Origin: Anaspis maculata
Taxonomy: Eukaryota; Arthropoda; Insecta; Coleoptera; Scraptiidae
Reading direction: 5' to 3'
NCBI GenBank assembly: GCA_949128115.1
Contig: OX421961.1
Location: 87,217,277 to 87,281,276, forward strand
DNA length: 64,000 nt
A model generated the notes under the pieces. That model was not told the origin of the DNA. It saw only the letters and a program-made list of their open reading frames with translations, and ran no database searches. The translations under genes were made by a program, and so were the position numbers. The stretch's first letter is position 1. The number at the start of each line of letters is the position of its first letter. This document shows positions 11,119-21,463 of this stretch, one piece after another.

Positions 11119-11367
11119 AGATATAGAACATATAGAAGGACTTTTTTTCCTCGTTGAGTTGGCAATGATATAACGTCGCCAAGGTGCCGTTTTCAAACAA
11201 CAAGATCTGAGTCTGACTGACAACGTCAAACCGCCGACCGTAATTTCTTCCTGTGCCCTTTTTTTGCCTTTGACTGCTTTGATCGAGGCTTTGATCTACG
11301 CGGTAAGTACCAACTCGTTTTGTTCATTTCTTGTTCAACCTAACTAGTCTCTTTCTTTAGTTTTCAG

Positions 11368-11512
11368 TGCTGTCCACCCAAAAGCCTTTCGCATGTTTGT
11401 CACCCGTGCTCTGACCTGGCTGACCCTCGGCTTCATTTCGGACATCAGTGTTCCTACTCCCCACATTTTATATGGAGATCCATCGCGTCCTCCCCACATG
11501 GATCTCTTGTAG
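11368..11512 (+). CDS. Exon-like frame in the captured segment, function unknown
   Basis: An intron-like stretch (11303-11367) starts with the consensus donor CG|GTAAGT and ends with pyrimidines and TTTTCAG. The frame behind it is open for 48 codons to TAG at 11510-11512. An internal ATG at 11393 would give a 39-residue peptide starting MFVTRALTWLTLGFISDISV, a signal-peptide-like start. GC content is higher than the neighbourhood. I do not recognise the product. It may be an exon of a host gene picked up by the transposon. Confidence 0.25.
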
Positions 11513-11582
11513 CTCTGAAGTATTACCTATCCGGAATTGTATGCTAATGATGAACCTATAAAAGCTCACTGTTCATTTTCAG

Positions 11583-11714
11583 CCTCTTATTTCTGTGCTA
11601 TTTGGTGATCTTCCAGATTTTCCCCTGGAAATCTCGACTGAGACAGTGTTATAAGAGGTTTCTGGAGTCAGTTTCTTCGAAACCTTGTTCGACTTTATTG
11701 TCTAAATGCTCATG
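11583..11714 (+). CDS. Second exon-like frame, possible membrane segment
   Basis: The frame is preceded by TTCATTTTCAG and followed by the donor CATG|GTAAGA, and is open throughout (44 codons). The translation begins with a hydrophobic run (LLFLCYLVIFQIFPW) and continues Lys/Arg/Ser-rich with several Cys. Acceptor, open frame and donor in the right order are more than expected by chance in repeat DNA, but the family is unknown and no start or end of the gene is visible. Confidence 0.25.
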
Positions 11715-12359
11715 GTAAGAGAATTCGATAGGAAACCGGTTTTGCGATAGCATGTTCAAAATGACAGTGTCACAGTGACATCCCTGACATTCTTTATTTT
11801 TCCATTGTCACACAGTCAGACCAACCCCACTTAAAATCCCTGTTCTGGCGCGAAGCTTTTAGGAGGATTTTCCAAATTCGTTTTTTTCTGTAGAAAATGA
11901 CAGGATTTTTGTGAAATTCTCAGTAGAGTCCCCTTATCACTTATACTAGCAATCAAAAGTATTTCCAGCTGAATCTATTCCATTGGCAAGTACCCCATTG
12001 AAGAGTGATTCTTGAAGCATTTTTCCTTTTTCAGTTTTTCAGAAAAGCAGTCAGAAAATGTACTTTTTGATCAAATAACATTGGGGCTCATTTTTCCCAG
12101 CCCGACCCTGGATTTCGATTTACCCGATATGGCTTCTGGATAAGTTCCAACAGAGAAATATTACTGGTACGTTTCAATAAAATATTCTCTCGCCGTTTGA
12201 GAAATATCACTTATCAAAGTTTCATACGAAACACATAAAACACCCTTTATCTTAGTAGCCAATGGAGAAAACAAAATTTCTTCGGTGGATCGTGACTCGC
12301 CTCGAAGTCCTCCATCTCTCATTAGCCTATGTAAGGTCACTCATGAATCACCCTGTATA

Positions 12360-13173
12360 TGAAAATTTTTGTTCGAGACGCCAAATTGGAACTTGATTGC
12401 AAAGTTGAAAGAGAATTACAGCATCCTCCACAGAGAAAGAGGAATAATTCTTCTGGTAAGGGCGAAAGAAAGGTAAAAGAAAACATCGAAAAATAAGTTG
12501 GACTTTCTCGAAAAAATCATATCGGAAACGCAAACGTATGTAGAGGCTTTAGAGTTCTGAGAATGTCTTTTCTTTGTTAAAATTCCAAATTTATTTATTT
12601 TATCATGCATAATGTCTACCATGCTGATCCTGATACCCGCGCGTTGTTAGTACAGACGAAAATATTTCTTCTTTAAATGGAAGGTGGCCAAACTTTAAAA
12701 AGTTTTGCACTGTTTTATTTGACACCCTGTAGAAACTTTATTTGGATATTTTCACATCCCGCAACAATAATTAGGTTCGATAGCCAAGGAATTGACTAGT
12801 CGACTAGTCCAAACAGATCCAAAATTGATCCAATAAGGTATGCAAAAACTGTCTGGCTTCATTGTTGTTGCATCATACTCATTTTGGGAATATTCAAGTT
12901 TATTCAAGTTTCAAGTTTATTCAAGCTTTATACTCTACAGAGACCTTTTGCGAGGTGTTTTACATCTTTTGTGATGGGTTATTCAAAGAACTACAGGCAT
13001 ACTGGTATTAGTGTTCGTTCATTGCCATTCATCGCATCTGAAAAGACGCTATTCCACCATCTTCAAAAAGCCGTATTGGAAGGTTCCCAAAGATGGATTT
13101 CGTTTCTGAGACATACGATGAGTTCTTCCGAATGCAAAAAAATCTTTGTTATATGCAAATAGTCACAACTTCA
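12360..13173. other. Unassigned DNA after the foldback
   Basis: Holds GACACCCTGTAG at about 12722, a lone CACCCTG-type end. A 92-codon plus-strand frame (12884-13162) starts in a repeated TTCAAGTTTATTCAAG word and has no recognised motif. The short palindrome GACTAGTCGACTAGTC lies near 12793. Confidence 0.35.
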
Positions 13174-13250
13174 CTAAAGTTTAAGTGAGTAAGTAAGTAA
13201 GTAAATATTTATTTCCTCTGACAGTAGACAAATACAGTGTAGGAAAGTGT
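13174..13250 (-). repeat. (TTAC)n tail, 3' end of a minus-strand retroposon
   Basis: Read on the minus strand, the sequence is AGAGGAAATAAATATT followed by TTAC repeats. AATAAA with a short tandem tail is typical of CR1/RTE-like non-LTR elements and their SINEs. No matching reverse transcriptase is visible upstream. Confidence 0.45.
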
Positions 13251-13418
13251 CACTATTCAATCTTACAGATAGGTACAGTCGTTAAGTTTGCACTTACACA
13301 ATTAAACAAAGAGGTAAAAACACAGAAAACATTGTGACTAGAAGTGATCATTGCTCGCTCGCCTACTTCTTGGACCTCTTGTTGAGTGTCTCAAATATTG
13401 TGATAAATTTAGTTATAA

Positions 13419-13754
13419 CTAGATCGTCTCGTCTACGAAGGATGAATTTTTTGCCGTCACGCTATACTGATGATCATTTTTCGACGTTGGTTGGTAATCA
13501 ATAAGTGTTTTAAACGGAAGAGAGGGCCGTGCAAGGTAATGCATAAACAGAGGCCCATTACTGAACCGAGGTAAAATAACATCACGTCTCTTTCTGTATA
13601 ATATGTCAAACACACCTAACTGTGTTACATTAAAACGGCAATTAGGGGGCGGCGCGAGCCTTTCGTCCCCGCATACGGACGGCGGGCGGCGGCTCGCCGC
13701 TTTATTATCATTGCCGGCGTGATTGCCGCCATGTACATTAAAATTTCGTATCAT
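13419..13754 (-). other. GC-rich single-copy block; 111-codon frame of unknown status
   Basis: The block at 13640-13735 is unusually GC-rich (GGCGGCGCGAG, GGCGGGCGGCGGC) and is not repeated in the window. The minus-strand frame across it has no recognised domain. AT-rich homeodomain-type words follow at 13740-13790. It is as likely to be a conserved non-coding element as an exon. Confidence 0.3.
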
Positions 13755-14318
13755 GCACTTTTTCCATCATGAATATTTAAATTTATAATATTCAAGCCAC
13801 GAATTTAACCCCCTCATTTATGAAATTTTAAGTCCTTCCCCCAGATAACTCTGAAACCGAGACACTCAAGTAAGTATACCGGGCCGTATCCACATACTGG
13901 CTGAAAAAACCTGCGTCCTCAAGTCTCTGTTGCGCCAGTCAGCGACGAGGCACACTAATAGAAAGATCAACGCAAATACTTATGTGATAATCTCTCGATC
14001 ACAAGGCCAGCTATCATGGGTATTATTCCGTATTTCATAATTATTTACTGATCAGATAAGGTGGAGTGAGATCGAAAATCTCCCCAGATGAAGAAGGTGC
14101 AAGACAGTTAAGTGTCATGCTTCAAAAGCAGTGTGACGAAACTTACTGGAGATCACGACGCGCGCATAAGACACACACCTAAACAACTGGCGGAAGAACC
14201 GTAGATCGAGAGCTTGCCAGAATGTTCACCAAGCCAATAATAGTTTTCTAGAGTTCTCGCGAATACAGGTAAAATATGCCGGAATATATAATTCACGAGA
14301 ATCTTAGTGGCGTGTATA
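13755..14318. other. No supported feature
   Basis: Apparently single-copy DNA without long frames, up to the TA preceding the next foldback. Confidence 0.35.
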
Positions 14319-14818
14319 TACAGGGTGAGTCATTGATATGGACGAGCTCAATTACATCTACGCCATTAATGATATCGGAATGAACCAAACGGCACTGCAA
14401 ACGGGAGGTCAAAGTGCAGTTTAAAAAATTATTTTGCTCTATACAGGGTGCCTAATTTTTGCAGAGCAGTTTTTGAACGAGCTTTTTTAAACGGCACCCC
14501 CCTGTATATTTTTGCATATTTGGATTTGCCCTTTCTCAGGCATTACAAATTAGTTTAGTTTTTGCAATTCGCCCCAACTGTTCAGAAGTTATTAATTTTT
14601 TTCTAACAATTAATGCGTTTGTAGGCACTTACTAAATAAATCACAAGACACTTGGTTTCTAGGTTATCAAGTTGGGACTTTGCTCATGTTTAAGCAACAA
14701 CACAGTGTATCTTTTGGCGGTAATATCGCCTATTTCTGTTTCGGTATCACCTTGCTGTGACACATTGATTTTGGTAAACTTTAATGGGCCATAACTACAT
14801 TTTTTCAAATAGCACCCC

Positions 14819-16626
14819 CTGTTTTAAGCGCATTTTCCATCTCGATGAAAATCGCTATTGCAACCGCTTTGTCCGTCCGTCCGTCCGTCCGTCCGTCCGT
14901 CCGTCCGTCCGTCCGTTCCTCGAACTCCTCCCAAACTAGACGACCTAGCTTTCTAATTTTTTCACTGTTACATAGCTGCCACTCCCAAAGGAGGGCTAGG
15001 CTATATTGAATGTCCATATTGCGCCGCCAACATAGAGAAAACCGCCCCCGATAAACTTGAAATAACATAATATTGCACTTTCTACCAGACCTGATGCTCT
15101 GGTTTTCTCATTTTTTGAATAATACATAGTTGCCACTTATAAACGTAAGCCAAGAAACATTCCGTCTTCAATATGCGCCGCCGACATGAAAAAACTGCTA
15201 AAAACCGCCCCCAATCACTTTAAAATGAAAAACATGAACCCGAAGACACAGCGATCTGATTCTTTCGGTATATAAATAGCTGACTAAAAATGGGAAAGGA
15301 TAGGCTACTTTTCGTTAGTCGCCGCCCCCAGATTCCGCCCCCAAACGATAAAAAATGCAACTTTCATAAATGTTACTGATTGAGATGTTCCCTTAAACAT
15401 TTAGGAACTGCCAACTCAAATTGTGCAACATTTGCTCAGCGGAACGCTGCCGCTCCCACACGCCGCCCCCAAAGTAAGAGATAAATGAAAAGCATGAACC
15501 CGAAGACATAGCTATCTAAGTTTTTCGCTATATGAATAGCTGACTAAAAATGGAGAAGGATAGGCTACTTTTGATATGGCGCCGCCTCCAGCTTCCGCCC
15601 CCAAAAGAAAAAAAGTGCAACTTTCAACAATTTTCACTGATTTAGCTGATAATGTTACCTTGAACATTTAACAACTCTTGACTCAAACTGTGCAAGAATT
15701 TCTTTGTCAAACTCTGCCGCTCCCACACGCCGCCCCCAAAGTGAGAGATAAATGTAAAACATGAACATGAAGACATAGCGATCTAATTCTTTCACTATAT
15801 TGATAGCTGACTGAAATTGGAAAAAGATAGGTCACTTTTAATTAGCCGCCGCCTCCAGCTGCCGCCTCCAAACAAAAAAAATGCAACTTTCACAATTTTC
15901 ACTGATTGTCATATTTTTCTTACATTTAGAAACTCCCAACTCAAACTGTGCAACAGTTACTTTGCCGAATGCTGCCGCCCCCACACGCTGCCCTCAAAGT
16001 GAGAGATGAATGAAAAACTTAAACCCGCGACTAAAACTTAAAAAGACATAACGATCTAATTCTCTCGCTATATGGATGGCTAACTAAAAATGGGAAAGAA
16101 CAGGCTACTTTTGATATGGCGCCGCCTCCAGCTCCAACTTCCACCCCCCAAAAAAAAAAGTGCAACTTTCAATAATTTCCACTGATTTACATTTTAATGT
16201 TACCTCAAACATTCAGAAACTCTAAACTCAAACTGTGGAAGAATGTCTTTGCCAAACTCTGCCGCTCCCACACGCCGCCCCCAAAGTAAGAGATAAATGT
16301 AAAACATAACCCTGAAGACATAACGACATCTAATTCTTTCGCTATATGGATAGCCGACTAAAAATGAGAAAGAATGGGCTACTGTTGGTTAGTCGCCGCT
16401 CCCAGCTCCCGCCCCCAAACAAAAAAATATTGATGAGTGAAAGAATTTTCATTCAAATCTATTTCATTGGCAAGTACCCTATTCTGATAACAAAATATCA
16501 CAATGAGTTTCGAATGAAGAAAGTGGACAAGGAATGGTGTTTCTCCTTCAACCAAATTTCTTTACGTTCATAATATGCCTCTTTGAGAAAATGCGCTACT
16601 GAGACTCACGCACGTGAAGGAATACT
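14819..16626. repeat. Array composite copy 1: (CCGT)n plus about five 260-bp units
   Basis: Begins TTTTAAGCGCATTTTCCATC, then (CCGT)n, then units recurring at about 15222, 15470, 15739, 15997 and 16281. Each unit has GAGATAAATG, GAAGACATAGCGATCT, TATGGATAGCTGACTAAAAA, a CCGCCCCC-rich stretch, and AACTCAAACTGTGCAA. It closes with a block ending CACGCACGTGAAGG. A second copy lies at 23990-28465. The plus strand is very C-rich in the CCGCCCCC words. No credible protein. Confidence 0.85.
14871..14917. repeat. (CCGT)n microsatellite
   Basis: Eleven CCGT tetramers. The minus-strand frame across it reads as a TDGR repeat within an 87-codon frame. The same frame recurs in copy 2, but this follows from duplication of the DNA. 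Confidence 0.95.
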
Positions 16627-17512
16627 CACTTGTTTTTATTTCTTATTCGTATCAAGCGTCTCATTTCACATCATTTCACATCATCATTTTTACCTCCTAT
16701 GTTTTTTTTTTCTCAAAAGTTGATAGTTTGGAAAATAATTCGGTTATTCTGAAAACTGGACACTTTCATCGATTAAACTTAGCGTACAATGAAAATCAAC
16801 TAATTTTGACAACCAATGCAAAGTGACTTCTATTGTACGTCACTTTTGAATTTTGACAAAAATTATCAAGTGAAAATAAAAAATGCTACGGGAAGCCTCT
16901 CAAATTATTTCTTTCATATTTTCCCTGGTATTGACTTAAGCTTCATACACCCGATCGTGAACAAAGTCCTAAAGTAGAAATCGGGTTATTCAAGTCAGGT
17001 GACCTCGCAGGCCATGGCACCGGATCAAGTAATCAACTTAAAAATCAAACTAATTCTAAATCCAAACTGCATCAACTAATTCTGACAACCAACGTCAATA
17101 TCACTTCTATTGTACGTCACTTCCAAATTTTGACAAGAAATTATGTGAAAATTAAAAAACTCAAAAATTTCGGAGCAAGGAACTAAACAATATTATTTTT
17201 GGAGGTAGTGCAAGAAATCAATAGTAATAACATTTACCACTACATTTGCTAGCGTAAAAACGGTTTAAAATGACGAAATTTCTGGTCAAAATTGAAAAGT
17301 GACGTACAATAGAAGTCACTTTGACATTGGTTATCAGAATTAGTTGATTTTTATTGCACGCTAAGTTTAATCAATGAAATTTGTGTCCAGTTTTCATAAA
17401 AACCGAATGATATTCAAAATTATCAACTTTTGAGAGAAAACCCTAGACAAAAACATAGGAGGTGAAAAAGATGTGAAATGAGACGCTTGATACGAATAAG
17501 AAATGAAAAACA
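16626..17512. mobile_element. Foldback of 0.9 kb inside the 14321-18000 element
   Basis: The left arm (about 16630-16860) starts ATTTCTTATTCGTATCAAGC and its complement ends the right arm (about 17285-17510). A third copy of the inner word ACTTCTATTGTACGTCACTT lies near the centre (about 17095-17130). No open frame of note. Confidence 0.8.
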
Positions 17513-18013
17513 GGGGGTGCTATTTGAAAAAATGAAGTTATGGCCCTTCAAAGTTTAACAAAATCAGGGTGATACCGAAACGGAAATAGGCGATATTACC
17601 ACCAAAAGATACACTATGTTATTGCTTAAAAATAAGCAAAGTCTAAACTTGATAACCTGAAAACCAAGTGCCTTGCAAGTTATTTAGCCTTGCAAAGTGC
17701 CTACAAACGCATAATTAAAAAAATAAATAATAACTTCTGAACAGTTGAAGCGAATTGCAAAAACTTAAAGGATTTGTCATGCCTGAGGAAGGGCAAATCC
17801 AAATATGCAAAAATATACAGGGGTTGCTTTTCCAAGAAGCTCGTTTAAAAACTGCTCTGTAAAAATGGGGCACCCTGTATAGAGCAAAATAATTTTACAA
17901 ACTGGACTTTGACCTCCCGTTTGCAGTGCCGTTTGGTTCATTTCGATATCATCAATGGCGCAGGTGTAATTGAGCTCGCCCATATCAATGACTCACCCTG
18001 TATTATATGTATA

Positions 18014-19042
18014 CAGGATGATTTTTTCCAAAAAAGGATCCACTCCAGATTTTTTCTGCCAATTTTTTCCCAGGAAAACGCTAAAACAGGTTGATATTTA
18101 TTTCAAGGGGGACATCTAGGACACACATTGACAAATTTTTATATTCAACCCCGTCGCCCCCACCCTACCCTGCTTTAGAATTTCAAATAGAACTACCTAT
18201 GTTCAATGTTGTGATACATCAAATTGAAGGTAATAAAATTCTCTTTTGTCAAACATACTTTGAGTTCTTTTAAACCACCCCAAACCCTTCTCAACATTTT
18301 TTCATTGTCAAATAAAGGGAAGTTTTCCCCTTATCACCTGCCGATTCTTCAGAAATAGATTTTGCAGCAAAAACAGGACGATTTTCAATTCAAAGGAGAC
18401 ATCTAAGGCACGTATTGCCAATTTTTTATCTTCAACCCTTTCGCCTCCCAATTAAGAGCATTTTTGAAAAGGATTAGAGGGAGGTTCAGAAAACTTGAAA
18501 TTATTCTTTACAGTAAGATACTTTTATAACTTTCAGTCTGATGTATCACAAGGTAGATGTTGCTATTTGAAATTTTAAAGTAAGGTAGGGTGGGGGCGAA
18601 GGAGTTGAAGATAAAAATTGGTCGATACGTGTCTTAGATGCCTCCTTCGAAATAAAAATCGACCTGTTCTCGCTGGAAAATCCATATTCCAAGAATCGGG
18701 AGTTGATAAGGGAAGCACTTTCTTTTAATTAATAATGAGAGAATTTTGAGAAGGGCTGAGGGGTGATGAAGGGGTGAGAAGGGCTGAGGTGAAAAAAATT
18801 AGAATACGTTCGACAGAAAGAGAATTTTATTACCTTCAATTTGATGTATCACAATATAGATAGTGCTATTTAAAATTTTTAAATAGGGTAGGGTGGGGGC
18901 GAAGAGGTTGAAGAAGGGAAACTTGACAATGTGTGTCCTAGATGTCCCCCTCAAAATGAAAATCGACCTGTTTCGGCGCTTTCCTGGAGAAAATTTTGGT
19001 AGCGAGAAATCTGGGGTAGGTCCTTTTCAAAATATCACCCTG
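18014..19042. mobile_element. 1.0-kb foldback, CAGGATG/CACCCTG ends
   Basis: Begins TA|CAGGATGATTTTTTCC and ends CACCCTG|TA, head to tail with the preceding element and only 13 bp away. Arms share TCGCCCCCACCCTACC and CAATTTGATGTATCACAA. Additional diverged sub-repeats of the same words lie between (about 18350-18700), so the interior is a partly tandem, partly inverted series. Non-coding. Confidence 0.82.
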
Positions 19043-19249
19043 TATAGGAGCAGCTCAGCATCGCAGAGCAGAGGTGATTTATTAATGACAGTGCGAACAC
19101 AGCGGGAGTGCGATACGGTGACAATTTATGTGCCTTGTAGGAAAATTAATAGTACGCGGTAAGAAATAGTGTGTGTTTAAACGTTTGTCTCTCAATTATC
19201 AAAGTACCTAACGCAAACTTGTAGTAGTAGGTGAGTACTTATATCTTGT

Positions 19250-19452
19250 TCACTTTTTAAATTCAGTAGAATGACTTTTTGGGGCCAGAATAAAGTGGAC
19301 AAGCTGGAGGGCTACGGCTACGGCTGATAGCACCTGCCATTTTTCAATATCAGCGTCAACTATATCAGCGGCCATCAGACGTATCTTCCCGGCGCTCCAG
19401 CTTGTCACTTTATTTTTGCTGTAAAAAGTCATTCTACTGAAAATAAAAAGTA
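19250..19452. repeat. Palindromic repeat with AGTAGAATGACTTTTT arms
   Basis: The left word CAGTAGAATGACTTTTTG and the right word AAAAAGTCATTCTACTG are complementary, as are CAAGCTGGAG and its partner. The left 70 bp recur at 63525-63590. MITE-like. Confidence 0.7.
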
Positions 19453-20059
19453 AACGGGATAAACTTATATTTAGTTTGTAAGAAATACGAGAGGTGAACA
19501 AACAAGGATATAGGACTTTTCCAGATGAATGCTTAGTTTGAAGATGATTTTGAGTTTCATTTCATTTTCCTCCCGACCGGATTCCATAAGCGATATCACT
19601 ATGCCACTTTTGATGACACCCTATATTTTTGATGTTGGTCTTGAGTCGCTTCTTCCTGGGGATCTCTCACCTATATAAAGCTTCAGCTTTAATCTGAGTC
19701 CTAGATTTTGAAAATCTATAGTTTTCTATCACCGGAAAGGCAAAAAAAAATTGATTTTTTTATACCACCTCAGCCAGTGAGGCAGACAATCTCAACCACA
19801 TTTCCATCCATCGACATCGGTACCCAGGAAGCGCCCCCCTCCTGAATCTAGGACTTTTGGAAAATGTTTCAAGCAAAATAAGCACCATGTTTGACAGTAT
19901 TGGAACTGATTGAGATTCAAGTACAAGTTACTAGTTTAAGTTAACACTGGTCAAATTTTAGCAATAGGATCATTTTTTCTATAAAAAATATCAACAATGT
20001 ATTCTGTAAAAAACTTTCAAATTCTTCAATGGTATTCTAGATCGGCGATCGATAGCTAA
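19453..20059. other. No supported gene
   Basis: AT-rich DNA with a lone GACACCCTATATTT end near 19617. No long frame or domain. Confidence 0.35.
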
Positions 20060-20209
20060 CGCTAAATTGGAACTCAAAGCAAAAATCTCATGGGAAAATC
20101 ACAAAATTATTATCTTTTTCCGCTGGGTGCGAGCAAGGCCTGTAAGTGTCCCTAGTATGCTATTATGGGACGGAAGTGGGGCTCTGACTCTGCAACGTAT
20201 ATCTTACTA

Positions 20210-21463
20210 TACTGGTCACAATTTGAAGTGGGTCACCCAAAAAACTGTTCGGTTTTTGATCTCGGTCAATCACTTGAGAATCATCAGATTTTGAAATAAC
20301 GCACACCAACTTCAAGATAAATCCTTCTACTTTCACCATCTGCAAGTGCTTGTTGGCTCGTGACAGCGATATGTTTAATACAGGGTGATAAAGGATGCCT
20401 TGTAATTTTGTACTTTTTTGCAATGGTACAGGAACTTTCGTGACCACCCTGTGATTTTGGATTTTGCTGTATTTGGTAACCAATAGTATGAGGAACTCAT
20501 TGTTTCTTGGTTTGGTGCTCTACGTTGCTTAGTTACGAAAATATGTTTTTTTCTTATTTAGTTACTTTATTACGTTAATTTATACGAACAATTTTTTTAT
20601 TAGATTTGAATTATGAGCAATGAAAATGAACGGGGTAAAATATTTTAAAAGAAAGTTGGACCTGGTCTGGACTGCATTACTTTTTGGTAGGATCTGAACA
20701 TACCTTTGAACAGGTTATTGATAGTTACCACAGGGATTTCTCTCCACTTCGCGGTTAGAGCATTCAATAAGTTCTTGTCTTGTAGTGAGTTGTACTGGTA
20801 GTGCTGACATTCTTCTTTGGAGAGCATCCCATATGTGCTCAATTGTATTGATATCGGGCGATAAGTTCAGCCATATCATTGTATTGATTTCATTACTCAC
20901 GAAAGATTAGTTCCCAATATTGCCATGTTAGATTTTATTATTATTGTTATTGTTACAATTTTCAAAGTAATTTTTGCTAAACTCAGAGAAAAACTGTTAA
21001 TAGCAACATTAATAACTGTCAAATTGATCGACTCTACTTGAATACCTACTTGATTAAATATTTGAAGTCACCTGAGAAAATTAGAAGCAGTGCAGCGCAA
21101 AAAATGACCTCACGAAAAAAAAAATCGTATTTCTGTAACTATGCAACCTGGAGCATTGAGCTGGAAAACAATGAGTTTCTCATGCTATTGGTTACCAAAT
21201 AGAGCAAAATTCAAAATTACAGGGTGGCCACGGAAGTTCCTGTACCATTGCAAAAAAGTACAAAATTACAAGGCATTCTTTATCACCCAGTATTAAACAC
21301 ATCGCTATCACGAGCTAACAATCACTTGCAGATAGTGAAAGAAGAAGGATTTATCTAGAAGTTGGTGCAAGTAATTTTGAAATCTGATAATTTTCAAGTG
21401 CGATTGACAGAGATTGAAAACCGATCAACTTTTTGGGTGACCCACTTCAAATTGTGACCAGTA
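20210..21463. mobile_element. Tc1-like foldback inserted in the LINE
   Basis: TA-flanked (20208-20209 and 21464-21465). The terminal repeat starts TACTGGTCACAATTTGAAGT and continues GGGTCACCC. Long inverted arms carry paired CAGGGTG/CACCCTG boxes about 171 and 240 bp from each end, and a transposase remnant lies in the middle. Ends and box spacing match the larger element at 31028-32741, so this is an internally deleted member of that family. Confidence 0.9.
20645..20900 (-). pseudogene. Tc1-type transposase C-terminal remnant
   Basis: Two overlapping minus-strand frames together show LSPDINTIEHIWDALQRRMS, the signature around the third catalytic residue of Tc1 transposases (usually SPDLNPIEHVWDxL). 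The E is retained, the usual NPIE has become NTIE, and the frame shifts straight afterwards. The N-terminal DNA-binding domain and first two catalytic Asp residues are absent. Confidence 0.8.

Larger units (their letters stand above)
10973..11996. mobile_element. 1.0-kb insertion with GGGGTACTTGCC inverted ends
   Basis: Bounded by GGGGTACTTGCC and GGCAAGTACCCC, with AT shared at both junctions. The uninterrupted target is visible in the left arm near 9010-9020. The same terminal word occurs at 25584, 16474 and 28293, so this is a repeat family. Unlike the surrounding DNA it contains splice-like signals and two protein-like frames (separate entries), suggesting a captured gene fragment. Confidence 0.65.
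8647..12355. mobile_element. 3.7-kb foldback with TA|CAGGGTG ends
   Basis: Flanked by TA on both sides, beginning CAGGGTGATTCATGAGTGACC and ending with the complement. The left arm runs 8647 to about 9865 without a break. The right arm (about 9870-12355) matches it except for two insertions of about 245 and 1020 bp. Once these are removed both arms are about 1.2 kb, with almost no loop. Arms differ by scattered substitutions. A second CAGGGTG box occurs at about 8755 inside the left arm. Frames in the arms are mirror images and carry no known domain. TA flanks suggest Tc1/mariner-type mobilisation. Confidence 0.9.
14321..18000. mobile_element. 3.7-kb foldback hosting an array composite
   Basis: Flanked by TA, with CAGGGTGAGTCATTGATATG at the left end and its complement at the right. 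The arms are 14321-14818 and 17513-18000. A second CAGGGTG box lies inside each arm (14454 and 17871-17877), about 123-133 bp from the end. The middle is filled by array copy 1 (14819-16626) and a second foldback (16626-17512). No transposase frame. Confidence 0.88.

Noticed and set aside
8376..12733. An outer element bounded by CAGGGTG at 8376 and CACCCTG at 12722
   Set aside because: The sequences inside these two ends do not match each other in inverted orientation, so they are probably ends of separate elements.
14805..15068. 87-codon minus-strand frame with TDGR repeats, repeated at 23874-24227
   Set aside because: The repeat is the translation of (CCGT)n and the frame recurs because the DNA is duplicated. 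No domain or start context.
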